The notes under the pieces were generated by a model that was not told where the DNA came from, searched no databases, and was given only the letters and a program-made list of their open reading frames with translations. A program made the position numbers and the translations under genes. This document shows positions 56,991 through 64,000 of a stretch of DNA of 64,000 bases, one piece after another (within the stretch, counting starts at the first letter, position 1; each line of letters opens with the position of its first letter). The DNA comes from Haemophilus parainfluenzae (lineage in GTDB: Bacteria; Pseudomonadota; Gammaproteobacteria; Enterobacterales; Pasteurellaceae), in the NCBI RefSeq assembly GCF_036288925.1, contig NZ_CP127167.1, forward strand, positions 1,178,001-1,242,000, given 5' to 3'.

Positions 56991-59117
56991 TTATAGGTGT
57001 TTCACTCGACGTTTTACTTCTTCTTGTTTGCCAGCGTTGAATGGACGAGCATCAGGGCTGCCGAGATAACCACAAACTCGTCGGGTCACGGAGACTTTTG
57101 CACTGTCATGGTTGCCACATTTCGGACAAACAAAGCCTTTACTTGTGCAATTAAACTCTCCCGTGAAGCCACATTCGTAACATTCATCAATTGGCGTATT
57201 GGTGCCGTAATAAGGCACGCGATCGTAGCTATAATCCCACACATCTTCGAGTGCTTTGAGGTTATGTTGAATGTTAGGGTATTCGCCATAACAGATAAAG
57301 CCGCCACTTGCTAGTTTAGGATAAGGCATTTCAAAGTCTAATTTATCGTATGGATTGACTTTTTTCTCTACATCTAAGTGATAGCTGTTAGTGTAGTAGC
57401 CTTTATCGGTAACGCCGTCAATGACACCAAATTGTTTGGTATCTAAACGGCAGAAACGATCGCACAAGTTTTCACTTGGTGTGGAATAAAGGCTAAATGC
57501 ATAGCCGGTTTCTTTCTGCCATTGTTTTACCGCTTCGCTTAAACGACGCACAATCGCGATGCCTTTTTCACGCAGTTGCTCATCGTCAAAAATATGTCCC
57601 TTTTTATACAGTGCATTGATGGTTTCATGAATGCCAATATAGCCTAAAGAAATTGATGCTCGTCCATTTTTGAAAATATCCGCAACATTATCATCGGCTT
57701 TTAGTCGAACGCCGCAAGCGCCTTCCATATAGAGAATTGGCGCGACACGAGCTTTGGTATTTTCTAGGCGCGCAATACGGGTAAGTAAGGCTTTCTTCGC
57801 GAGGACTAAGCGTTCATCTAAAGTGCGGTAGAATTTTTCTTCATTTCCTTGTGCTTCAATGGCAATACGGGGCAGATTCAAACTCACCACACCTAAATTA
57901 TTGCGACCATCATGCACTTCATGACCGTTTTCTTTATAAGCGCCTAAGAAGCTACGACAACCCATTGGCGCTTTGAATGAGCCTGTGACTTTAACCACTT
58001 GATCATAGTTTAAAATATCTGGATACATGCGTTTTGAAGCGCATTCTAATGCCAGTTTTTTAATGTCATAGTTCGGATCTTGTTCGTTTTGGTTCACGCC
58101 TTTTTTAATAGTAAAGACCAGTTTAGGGAAGACAGGTGTTTTGTGATTTTTACCCAAACCACGAATACGGTTTTTCAAAATTGATTGCTGAATCAAACGT
58201 TCTTGCCAACTTGTGCCTAAGCCAAAACCAAAGGTAACAAACGGCGTTTGGCCATTTGACGTATGGAGCGTATTGACTTCATATTCGAGGGATTGAAACG
58301 CATCAAAACATTCTTTTTCAATTAGTGCTTTTGCATAACCTTCAGCATCAGGAATTTGCCATTGTGCGGCATTTTTTAAATGTTTTTCGAAACTGAGTTG
58401 AACATAAGGCGCAAGCACTTCATCAATGCGATTAATGGTTGTACCGCCATAAATATGGCTGGCTACTTGAGCAATAATTTGTGCGGTAACCGCTGTTGCT
58501 GTACCGATAGATTTAGGCGGCTCAATTTCAGCATTACCCATTTTAAAACCATGAGAAAGCATGCCTTTTAGATCAACGAGCATGCAGTTAAACATCGGGA
58601 AAAATGGTGCGTAGTCTAAGTCGTGATAGTGGATTTCCCCTTTTTCATGGGCTTCAACAACATCTCTTGGCAGAATATGACGTTTGGCATAATGTTTTGC
58701 CATAATACCCGCCAGTAAATCACGCTGAGTTGGGATAACTTTCGCATCTTTATTCGCATTTTCATTGAGCAATTCCACATTGCTTTGCTCAATCAGTCCT
58801 TCAATTTCTTTGGTTAATTGGCTGCGTTTTTCACGGGCAAGATCACGATCATGACGATATTCAATATAAGCACGTGCAATTTGTGGATACTTACTTGTCA
58901 TTAAGTGATTTTCAACAATTTTTTGAATCTGGTTGATATCAATTTCATGCTGATAATGACTAAAAATTTCAGTATTAATCTGCTGGCTCAGATCATGAAT
59001 ATAAATTTCATCAACAATATTGACCGCACTTGCTGCTTTTTTGATTGCATTAGTAATACGTTGTAGGTCAAACCCAATTCGTGAACCATCACGCTTAATC
59101 ACAAAGAAAGCGTTCAT
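56991..59117 (-). CDS. nrdD: Anaerobic (class III) ribonucleoside-triphosphate reductase
   Basis: Makes deoxynucleotides without oxygen. The 708 residues start with an ATP-cone domain (FFVIKRDGSRIGFDLQRITNAIKKA) for allosteric control, the glycyl-radical domain follows, and a zinc site (CYECGFTGEF and CPKCG) lies near the end. The radical Gly683 is in RVCGYLGSPDARPFNAGK. It needs NrdG, which is not adjacent. Regulatory sites of the NrdR, FNR and Fur types lie upstream at 59157-59321. Confidence 0.97.
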   Translation of the reverse strand: MNAFFVIKRDGSRIGFDLQRITNAIKKAASAVNIVDEIYIHDLSQQINTEIFSHYQHEIDINQIQKIVENHLMTSKYPQIARAYIEYRHDRDLAREKRSQLTKEIEGLIEQSNVELLNENANKDAKVIPTQRDLLAGIMAKHYAKRHILPRDVVEAHEKGEIHYHDLDYAPFFPMFNCMLVDLKGMLSHGFKMGNAEIEPPKSIGTATAVTAQIIAQVASHIYGGTTINRIDEVLAPYVQLSFEKHLKNAAQWQIPDAEGYAKALIEKECFDAFQSLEYEVNTLHTSNGQTPFVTFGFGLGTSWQERLIQQSILKNRIRGLGKNHKTPVFPKLVFTIKKGVNQNEQDPNYDIKKLALECASKRMYPDILNYDQVVKVTGSFKAPMGCRSFLGAYKENGHEVHDGRNNLGVVSLNLPRIAIEAQGNEEKFYRTLDERLVLAKKALLTRIARLENTKARVAPILYMEGACGVRLKADDNVADIFKNGRASISLGYIGIHETINALYKKGHIFDDEQLREKGIAIVRRLSEAVKQWQKETGYAFSLYSTPSENLCDRFCRLDTKQFGVIDGVTDKGYYTNSYHLDVEKKVNPYDKLDFEMPYPKLASGGFICYGEYPNIQHNLKALEDVWDYSYDRVPYYGTNTPIDECYECGFTGEFNCTSKGFVCPKCGNHDSAKVSVTRRVCGYLGSPDARPFNAGKQEEVKRRVKHL

Positions 59118-59156
59118 TTTATGACTCCTGTAAGGTAGCTATGAAAAAAATCGAAA

Positions 59157-59204
59157 TTACTATATATAGTTTTGTTTAATAGATCAACACACAATATGTA
59201 GTGT
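59157..59204 (-). promoter_or_regulatory. Tandem NrdR boxes over the nrdD promoter
   Basis: ACACAATATGTAGTGT (59189-59204) and TTACTATATATAGTTT (59157-59172) resemble the NrdR consensus ACACWATATMTWGTGT. Their centres are 32 bp apart (three helical turns), as in known nrd operators. On the minus strand the -10 TATAGT (59164-59159) lies inside the second box and -35 TTGATC (59187-59182) between them, 17 bp apart. Confidence 0.8.
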
Positions 59205-59273
59205 TGTTTGTCGGTTTTTGATGGCTGAAATTGAGTTGAAACCTTGATAAATCTGGAAAGCAAGAGTATTTTA

Positions 59274-59290
59274 TTGAGAATTATTCTCAA
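59274..59290. promoter_or_regulatory. Fur-like palindrome upstream of nrdD
   Basis: TTGAGAATTATTCTCAA is a perfect 8-1-8 palindrome close to the Fur 7-1-7 pattern TGATAAT-N-ATTATCA. It lies about 160 bp from the start codon. Assignment to Fur is tentative. Confidence 0.45.
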
Positions 59291-59307
59291 ATTATTTTTT
59301 AATAAAT

Positions 59308-59321
59308 TTGACCTGAATCAA
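59308..59321. promoter_or_regulatory. FNR box candidate upstream of nrdD
   Basis: TTGACCTGAATCAA matches TTGAT-N4-ATCAA at 9 of 10 positions. Class III reductase genes are commonly FNR-activated. Its distance from the -10 (about 145 bp) is greater than usual, so it may act through another promoter. Confidence 0.5.
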
Positions 59322-59329
59322 GTTTTTTG

Positions 59330-59360
59330 GCAATAAAAAACGGACGAAAAATCGTCCGCT
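59330..59360 (-). terminator. Terminator of grpE
   Basis: CGGACGA and TCGTCCG arms; on the minus strand they are followed by TTTTTTATTG. Confidence 0.82.
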
Positions 59361-59381
59361 CTTTAAGTCATAGAAAAGAAA

Positions 59382-59957
59382 TTAAGCTGCAACCATTACC
59401 ATAGCTGGGCGAATCACACGACCATTTAAGGTATAGCCTTTTTGTAAAACGGTGGTGATTTGGTTGCTTTCAAACCCTTCAGCTGGTTGCATAGAGATGG
59501 CTTGGTGGAGATCCGGGTTAAAGGTTTCACCCACTGCGCCAACAGGTTCCACACCAAAGCGAGACACCGTTGAGAGTAACTCTTTTAAGGTTAGCTCCAC
59601 ACCATCGAATAACGCTTTGATGCTTTCATCTTCCTTATTGGCAGGTGTTGAAAGCGCACGCTCTAAGTTATCAATGGTATTTAAAATGTCTTTTGAAAAT
59701 TTTTCTAATGCAAATTTATGTGCTTTTTCAACATCTTGTTCGCTACGGCGACGCATATTGTCAATTTCTGCACGAGTACGAAGCAATAAATCTTGTTCTT
59801 TTTTAGAGGTTTCTTCTACTTGTGCTTTTAATTGCTCTTCAAGCTCTTGCACACGAGCGATCGCTTCTTCTAACGGATCTTCCGTCGAAGTGGTTTCCTG
59901 TTGAACTTCTTCAACAAGTTCTTCATTTTCATTTAAGTTTTGTGCTTGTTCTGACAT
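59382..59957 (-). CDS. grpE: Nucleotide exchange factor GrpE
   Basis: Exchange factor for DnaK. ATG 59957 ([11 protein letters not shown]) with GGAG 6 bases upstream gives 191 residues; an ATG at 59969 is less likely. An acidic N-terminus, a long coiled coil ([42 protein letters not shown] broken into heptads) and the C-terminal beta domain ([18 protein letters not shown] and [21 protein letters not shown]) are typical. DnaK is not in the window. The order grpE-nadK-recN is shared with many gamma-proteobacteria. Confidence 0.96.
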   Translation of the reverse strand: MSEQAQNLNENEELVEEVQQETTSTEDPLEEAIARVQELEEQLKAQVEETSKKEQDLLLRTRAEIDNMRRRSEQDVEKAHKFALEKFSKDILNTIDNLERALSTPANKEDESIKALFDGVELTLKELLSTVSRFGVEPVGAVGETFNPDLHQAISMQPAEGFESNQITTVLQKGYTLNGRVIRPAMVMVAA

Positions 59958-60087
59958 CTTTTTCTCCATTAATCAAAAATTAGCGCTATTTTAGCAAAAC
60001 TGAATTGCTATGTAATATAATGGCTAAAATTTTAAATTCAAGTGCGGTCAGAAATCGGTGAGTTTGCACTTGGGAGCAATCATAGTT

Positions 60088-60978
60088 ATGGATGAATTAG
60101 TTAAATCATTTAAAACCATCGCCTTGATGGGAAAACCGCGTCGCGATCTTAATTTGCAAATGCATAAAAACTTGTATCAATGGCTGAAAGAGCGAGGATA
60201 TCGAGTTTTAGTGGAAAAAGATGTCGGTGAAAAATTTGGTTTACCCGAAGAGGTGTTAGCGACAGTTGAACAAATCGGTGAGCAAGCACAGCTTGTGATT
60301 GTGATCGGTGGTGATGGCAATATGCTAGGACGTGCTCGCATTTTGGCTAAATATCATATTCCAATGATTGGTATTAACCGAGGTAACTTGGGCTTTTTGA
60401 CCGATATCGATCCGAAAAATGCTTACGCACAGCTTGAAGCTTGTTTGGAACGCAGCGAGTTTTTTGTCGAAGAGCGTTTTTTATTGGAAGCTAAAATTGA
60501 ACGCAATGGCGAAATTATTTCTAGTGGTAATGCAGTAAATGAGGCGGTGATTCACCCGGCTAAAATTGCGCACATGATTGATTTCCATGTTTATATCAAT
60601 GATAAATTTGCCTTTTCTCAACGTTCAGACGGCTTGATTATTTCCACGCCAACAGGTTCAACGGCTTATTCGCTTTCTGCTGGTGGCCCGATTTTAACGC
60701 CAAATTTAAATGCGATTGCCCTTGTGCCGATGTTCCCGCACACACTTTCTTCTCGACCATTAGTCATTGATGGCGACAGCAAAATTTCCATTCGCTTTGC
60801 CGAGCATAATACTTCTCAGTTAGAGGTTGGCTGTGATAGTCAAATGGCACTCGATTTTTGTCCGGATGATGTGGTGCATATTGAAAAAAGTCCGCATAAA
60901 CTGAGCCTATTGCACCTGAAAAATTATAATTATTACAATGTATTAAGCACGAAATTAGGCTGGCTTAAAAATTTCTAA
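60088..60978 (+). CDS. nadK: NAD kinase
   Basis: Phosphorylates NAD to NADP. ATG 60088 ([19 protein letters not shown]) gives 296 residues; a longer GTG frame from 60058 is possible. The GGDGN motif ([13 protein letters not shown]) and the NE/D motif NAVNEAVIH are clear, along with [30 protein letters not shown] lies about 12 bases upstream. Divergent from grpE and followed by recN. It is a cytoplasmic, single-domain enzyme. Confidence 0.96.
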   Translation: MDELVKSFKTIALMGKPRRDLNLQMHKNLYQWLKERGYRVLVEKDVGEKFGLPEEVLATVEQIGEQAQLVIVIGGDGNMLGRARILAKYHIPMIGINRGNLGFLTDIDPKNAYAQLEACLERSEFFVEERFLLEAKIERNGEIISSGNAVNEAVIHPAKIAHMIDFHVYINDKFAFSQRSDGLIISTPTGSTAYSLSAGGPILTPNLNAIALVPMFPHTLSSRPLVIDGDSKISIRFAEHNTSQLEVGCDSQMALDFCPDDVVHIEKSPHKLSLLHLKNYNYYNVLSTKLGWLKNF

Positions 60979-61002
60979 TTCAAAAAGTTAAAAATCTCTT
61001 TA

Positions 61003-61039
61003 CTGTATATTATATCAGTTATAATATATGGATATACAG
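61003..61039 (+). promoter_or_regulatory. LexA (SOS) sites upstream of recN
   Basis: CTGTATATTATATCAG (61003-61018) matches CTGT-N8-ACAG at 7 of 8 conserved bases. A second weaker half site ends in ACAG at 61036-61039. TATAAT at 61020-61025 gives a -10 between them. Two LexA boxes upstream of recN is the E. coli arrangement. Confidence 0.7.
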
Positions 61040-61053
61040 TTAAGGAGATTTTT

Positions 61054-62730
61054 ATGCTAACCCAACTTACCATCAATAATTTTGCAATTGTTCGTCAATT
61101 AGAAATTGAATTGGCGAAAGGAATGTCTGTAATTACGGGTGAAACTGGCGCAGGAAAATCTATTGCTATTGATGCGTTGGGATTATGCTTGGGACAACGT
61201 ATTGAAACCTCTATGGTTCGAGAAGGGCAGGAAAGAGCCGAAATCTGCGCCACATTTTTTATTGAACCAACTAACCCCGCTTATCAATGGTTGCAACAGC
61301 AGGAATTGCAAGATCCTGATAATCCCTCCGATTGTATTTTACGTCGTGTTATTAATGCAGATGGACGTTCTAAAGCCTTTATCAATAGCACGCCCGTATC
61401 GGCTTCTCAATTAAAAGAAATTGGTCAATATCTTATTCATATTAATGGGCAGCACGCTTCTCAGTTATTATTGAAAAATGATTATCAGCTTCAGTTGGTG
61501 GATACATTTGCACATCACAATGATTTACTCGCTCAAATGCGAGAAGATTATCGAGCGTGGAAAAATCTTCAAACACAAGTTAAAAACTTCCAACAACAAG
61601 TCGCCGAGAATGAAGCGAAGAAGCAACTTTTACAATACCAGGTAGAAGAATTGGATGAGTTTGCCCTTCGTCCAAATGAGTATTTAGGATTAGAAGAGGA
61701 TCAACGTCGTCTATCAAATAGCGAACAGCTAACACAGTTATCACAATCAGCCTTACAGTTACTCAGTGAAAATGAGACCGTGAGTATTGATTCTATGCTT
61801 TATCGTGCGACACAGTATATTGATGAATTAAGTGAGTTAGATCCCCGATATGTTTCTGTTCAAACAATGTTGAATGATGCGCTTATTCAAGTGCAAGAGG
61901 CGACAAATGAAGTCCAACATCTTACTTCTCATATTGAGCAAGATCCGATGTTATTACAAGAGATTGAACAACGTTTAGGTCAAGCTTTACAACTTGCACG
62001 CAAGCACAATGTGAAACCTGAAGAGTTGGTGGTATGGCATCAAAAATTAAAAGCAGAATTGACCGCACTTTTAGATTTTTCAGAAAGTGAAGAACGTCTG
62101 ATTCTGGAAGAAAAAGCTGCCTTTGAGAAAATGCAACATACGGCAAAACAATTACATGAAAGTCGTAGCCAAGCTGCAGAGAAATTAGCACGACAGGTGA
62201 CACATTCTATCAAATGCCTTGCAATGGAAAATGCCGAGTTTTTCATTGAAGTGAATTCGGATTTAGCTAAAGTAGCGGCAAATGGGGCAGATAATATCGT
62301 CTTTACTTTACGCAGTAATCTAGGACAACAAGCGCAACCACTAGCAAAAGTGGCATCAGGTGGTGAATTGTCTCGTATTTCATTAGCGATTCAAGTATTA
62401 ACATCAGATCAATCAGCGATTCCAACGTTAATCTTTGATGAGGTTGATGTTGGGATTAGTGGGAAAACCGCGAGCGTAGTGGGTAAATTATTGCGCCAAT
62501 TAGGTGATAAATGCCAAGTGCTTTGTGTGACTCATTTACCACAAGTGGCATGCCACGGACATCATCAATTTAATGTTGAGAAATTTACCGTTGATGATAA
62601 AACAGAAACTAAAATGACCGCACTTTCTCAAGAAGAGCGTATTCCTGCTCTTGCAAGATTACTCGGAGGCAGTGAAATTACGGATCTTGCTTTAGCAAAT
62701 GCGCAAGAAATGTTAGATTTAGTCAAATAG
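61054..62730 (+). CDS. recN: DNA repair protein RecN
   Basis: SMC-like ATPase that supports double-strand break repair. 558 residues: Walker A GETGAGKS at about 30, long central coiled-coil arms rich in Glu/Gln, signature VASGGELSRISLAIQVL and Walker B TLIFDEVDVGISGKTA, then THLPQVACHGHHQF. AAGGAG precedes the ATG. Two USS lie in the gene, encoding LTALLD and MTALSQ. A hairpin at 62743-62766 overlaps the converging pabC-like gene end. Confidence 0.96.
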   Translation: MLTQLTINNFAIVRQLEIELAKGMSVITGETGAGKSIAIDALGLCLGQRIETSMVREGQERAEICATFFIEPTNPAYQWLQQQELQDPDNPSDCILRRVINADGRSKAFINSTPVSASQLKEIGQYLIHINGQHASQLLLKNDYQLQLVDTFAHHNDLLAQMREDYRAWKNLQTQVKNFQQQVAENEAKKQLLQYQVEELDEFALRPNEYLGLEEDQRRLSNSEQLTQLSQSALQLLSENETVSIDSMLYRATQYIDELSELDPRYVSVQTMLNDALIQVQEATNEVQHLTSHIEQDPMLLQEIEQRLGQALQLARKHNVKPEELVVWHQKLKAELTALLDFSESEERLILEEKAAFEKMQHTAKQLHESRSQAAEKLARQVTHSIKCLAMENAEFFIEVNSDLAKVAANGADNIVFTLRSNLGQQAQPLAKVASGGELSRISLAIQVLTSDQSAIPTLIFDEVDVGISGKTASVVGKLLRQLGDKCQVLCVTHLPQVACHGHHQFNVEKFTVDDKTETKMTALSQEERIPALARLLGGSEITDLALANAQEMLDLVK

Positions 62731-62753
62731 AATGAAGTGAATGAATGGGCATT

Positions 62754-63320
62754 TTATAGCCCATTCAAGGCATTAATAACTCGAATTTCGTCAAACTGTT
62801 CAAGTTGTTCTTGTCTAATTTCAATTTCTTGAAGTTGACCGGATTGCAATAGATATGTCCGTTGTGTGCCTTGTAATAAAGGGGTATTGGGGGTGAACCA
62901 TTGACCGCCTTTTCTAAAGGCGAGATTGCCAATAGAGCAGTCTGTCACAAAGCCCTCTTTAATAATAATAATTTCATCAGCCTTTCCCTTTTGTGCAAAT
63001 AATGCATTGATAAGTTCACGATCAACATATTTGAGCGAATAGTCAATTTCATTACAGACTATGGGCTTGAATACACGATGTGTTTTCGGTATATATTCAA
63101 GGTATGAAATTTTAGTTTGATGAGCGTTGTAGTCAATTCGACAGCGAACAAGCTTATTATCTAGCTCCTTAGGGACTTGAATTAGATCTAAAAGATTAAA
63201 AAAAGTGACCGCACTTTTTCCATAATAAGTGATAAGGCTACGCTCATAGCGAGCTTGATGCAGAGCAATATTTTGAATTTTACCGTTTTCAATGGCGATG
63301 GTTTCAAATAAAGGGAACAT
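62754..63320 (-). CDS. Class IV aminotransferase, aminodeoxychorismate lyase-like
   Basis: PLP enzyme family of PabC; 188 residues, a short form of about 190 versus 270 for E. coli PabC. FPLFETIAIENGKIQNIALHQARYERS, CRIDYN, IIKEGFVTDCSIGNLAF and TPNTPLLQGTQR are the conserved parts; the PLP lysine is probably in the SLKYVDRELINALFAQKGKADE segment. Its start overlaps the pabB-like gene end by one base (63320), fitting a p-aminobenzoate operon in folate synthesis. Confidence 0.82.
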   Translation of the reverse strand: MFPLFETIAIENGKIQNIALHQARYERSLITYYGKSAVTFFNLLDLIQVPKELDNKLVRCRIDYNAHQTKISYLEYIPKTHRVFKPIVCNEIDYSLKYVDRELINALFAQKGKADEIIIIKEGFVTDCSIGNLAFRKGGQWFTPNTPLLQGTQRTYLLQSGQLQEIEIRQEQLEQFDEIRVINALNGL

Positions 63321-64000
63321 TACTTTTCCTTTTGAATTGGAAGGTAAACTTTGGCAATCAACTCTTGATATTCATCTTCAAGTTGGCTTTGAATGGTAAT
63401 GCCGCCACCACTACGAAAATAAAATTTATCATTTTTTTGTTCAATAAAGCGAATTGCGACGGCGCTATTTAGGTTTTCGCCATCAAAAATACCGAAAATT
63501 CCCGTGTAATAGCCTCGAGTTTGTTTTTCAGCTTGTTGAATAATGGAAACCGTTTTTTCTTTAGGCGCACCGCTAATCGAACCAGCGGGTAAAAGTTCAG
63601 CTAATATTGAGCCAATTGTATTTTGCCAATTATTTTCCAGTTCACCACAAATTTCTGAACTGGTTTGCAGTATTTCGCCTCGTTCTGTGTAAATACTATC
63701 GATGTAGCGAAAACGAGATACTCTGATGTTTTTTGCGACCATTGAAAGATCATTACGCATTAAATCTACAATGGTGTAATGTTCTCGTTGCTCTTTTTCA
63801 TCATTTAACAAATTCGCTTTGGCATTAGGCTGGTTCGCATCAATCGTTCCTTTCATGGGATACGTATAAATTTTGTTTTGTCGAATTTGTACAAAGGATT
63901 CAGGAGAAAAGCAGACAAATTGATCCTTAAAAAGTAATTTATAAGGCGCTTCAACCGAATGAAAAATTTGGCTTAGGTTGCCATTTAATTCGATTTCACT
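63320..64000 (-). CDS. pabB: Aminodeoxychorismate synthase component I (partial at window edge)
   Basis: Chorismate-binding enzyme of folate synthesis, cut at base 64000; the open frame continues in from the edge with no stop (227 codons). Visible C-terminal portion: KIYTYPMKGTIDA, HYTIVDLMRNDLSMVA, LPAGSISGAPKEKTVSIIQ, GYYTGIFGIFDG and FRSGGGITIQSQLEDEY, the chorismate_bind domain. A Met at 63856 is an internal start in MKGTI and not the gene start. PabB rather than TrpE/EntC is inferred from the adjoining PabC-like gene. Confidence 0.87.
   Translation of the reverse strand, partial: SEIELNGNLSQIFHSVEAPYKLLFKDQFVCFSPESFVQIRQNKIYTYPMKGTIDANQPNAKANLLNDEKEQREHYTIVDLMRNDLSMVAKNIRVSRFRYIDSIYTERGEILQTSSEICGELENNWQNTIGSILAELLPAGSISGAPKEKTVSIIQQAEKQTRGYYTGIFGIFDGENLNSAVAIRFIEQKNDKFYFRSGGGITIQSQLEDEYQELIAKVYLPIQKEK

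Overview
The window is chromosomal DNA of a Pasteurellaceae bacterium, most likely a Haemophilus close to H. parainfluenzae. The 9-base uptake signal sequence (USS) AAGTGCGGT and its complement occur dozens of times, often as inverted pairs forming terminators. The proteins closely resemble H. influenzae counterparts, including a periplasmic ATP-dependent DNA ligase (LigE), an ECF sigma factor resembling RpoE2 and a Haemophilus-type dcw cluster. AT-rich codon use is even throughout. Only the two insertion sequences and a rhuM remnant look mobile or decayed.

Layout. 1-1049: 3' part of thrC. 1070-8288: two near-identical 1243-bp IS3/IS150-type elements in opposite orientation, bracketing a glucose-type PTS gene, an Sfp-type phosphopantetheinyl transferase and hflKC. 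8485-10680: triheme quinol/cytochrome c peroxidase, then a four-tRNA operon (Gly-Cys-Leu-Lys, minus strand). 10936-18781: metB, trxA, ligE, gmhA, the arginine ABC transporter artPIQM, cobB, a truncated rhuM and a small zinc-ribbon membrane protein. 18985-20559: CstA-family transporter. 20660-38913: the complete division and cell-wall (dcw) cluster mraZ-rsmH-ftsL-ftsI-murE-murF-mraY-murD-ftsW-murG-murC-ddlB-ftsQ-ftsA-ftsZ-lpxC. 39035-46993: ushA, pheA, a PhnA-like protein, ytfJ, an ECF sigma / zinc anti-sigma / Met-rich peptide locus, cysS, ppiB and a TatD-family nuclease. 46990-53218: nrdG, 4.5S RNA, cydC, cydD, trxB, cnoX. 53338-64000: purine permease, DASS transporter, UDG-like protein, nrdD, grpE, nadK, recN, and pabC-like and pabB-like genes (pabB runs off the edge).

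Regulatory sites are readable: class II CRP promoters for ptsG and the cstA-like gene, tandem ARG boxes over the artP promoter, a MraZ operator of three GTGG repeats at 10-bp spacing, a PurR box on the purine permease, tandem NrdR boxes with FNR-like and Fur-like sites at nrdD, and LexA sites at recN.

The most novel observation is that both IS copies sit exactly in the loop of a USS-hairpin terminator, with the duplicated target being the loop itself, and that the IS carries a USS inside its transposase gene. Other points of interest are PBP3 residues I377/T385/A511/K526, a CobB sirtuin without zinc cysteines, a 55-residue zinc anti-sigma gene, and mosaic divergence between the IS copies. Statements about H. 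influenzae sequences and gene order are from memory.
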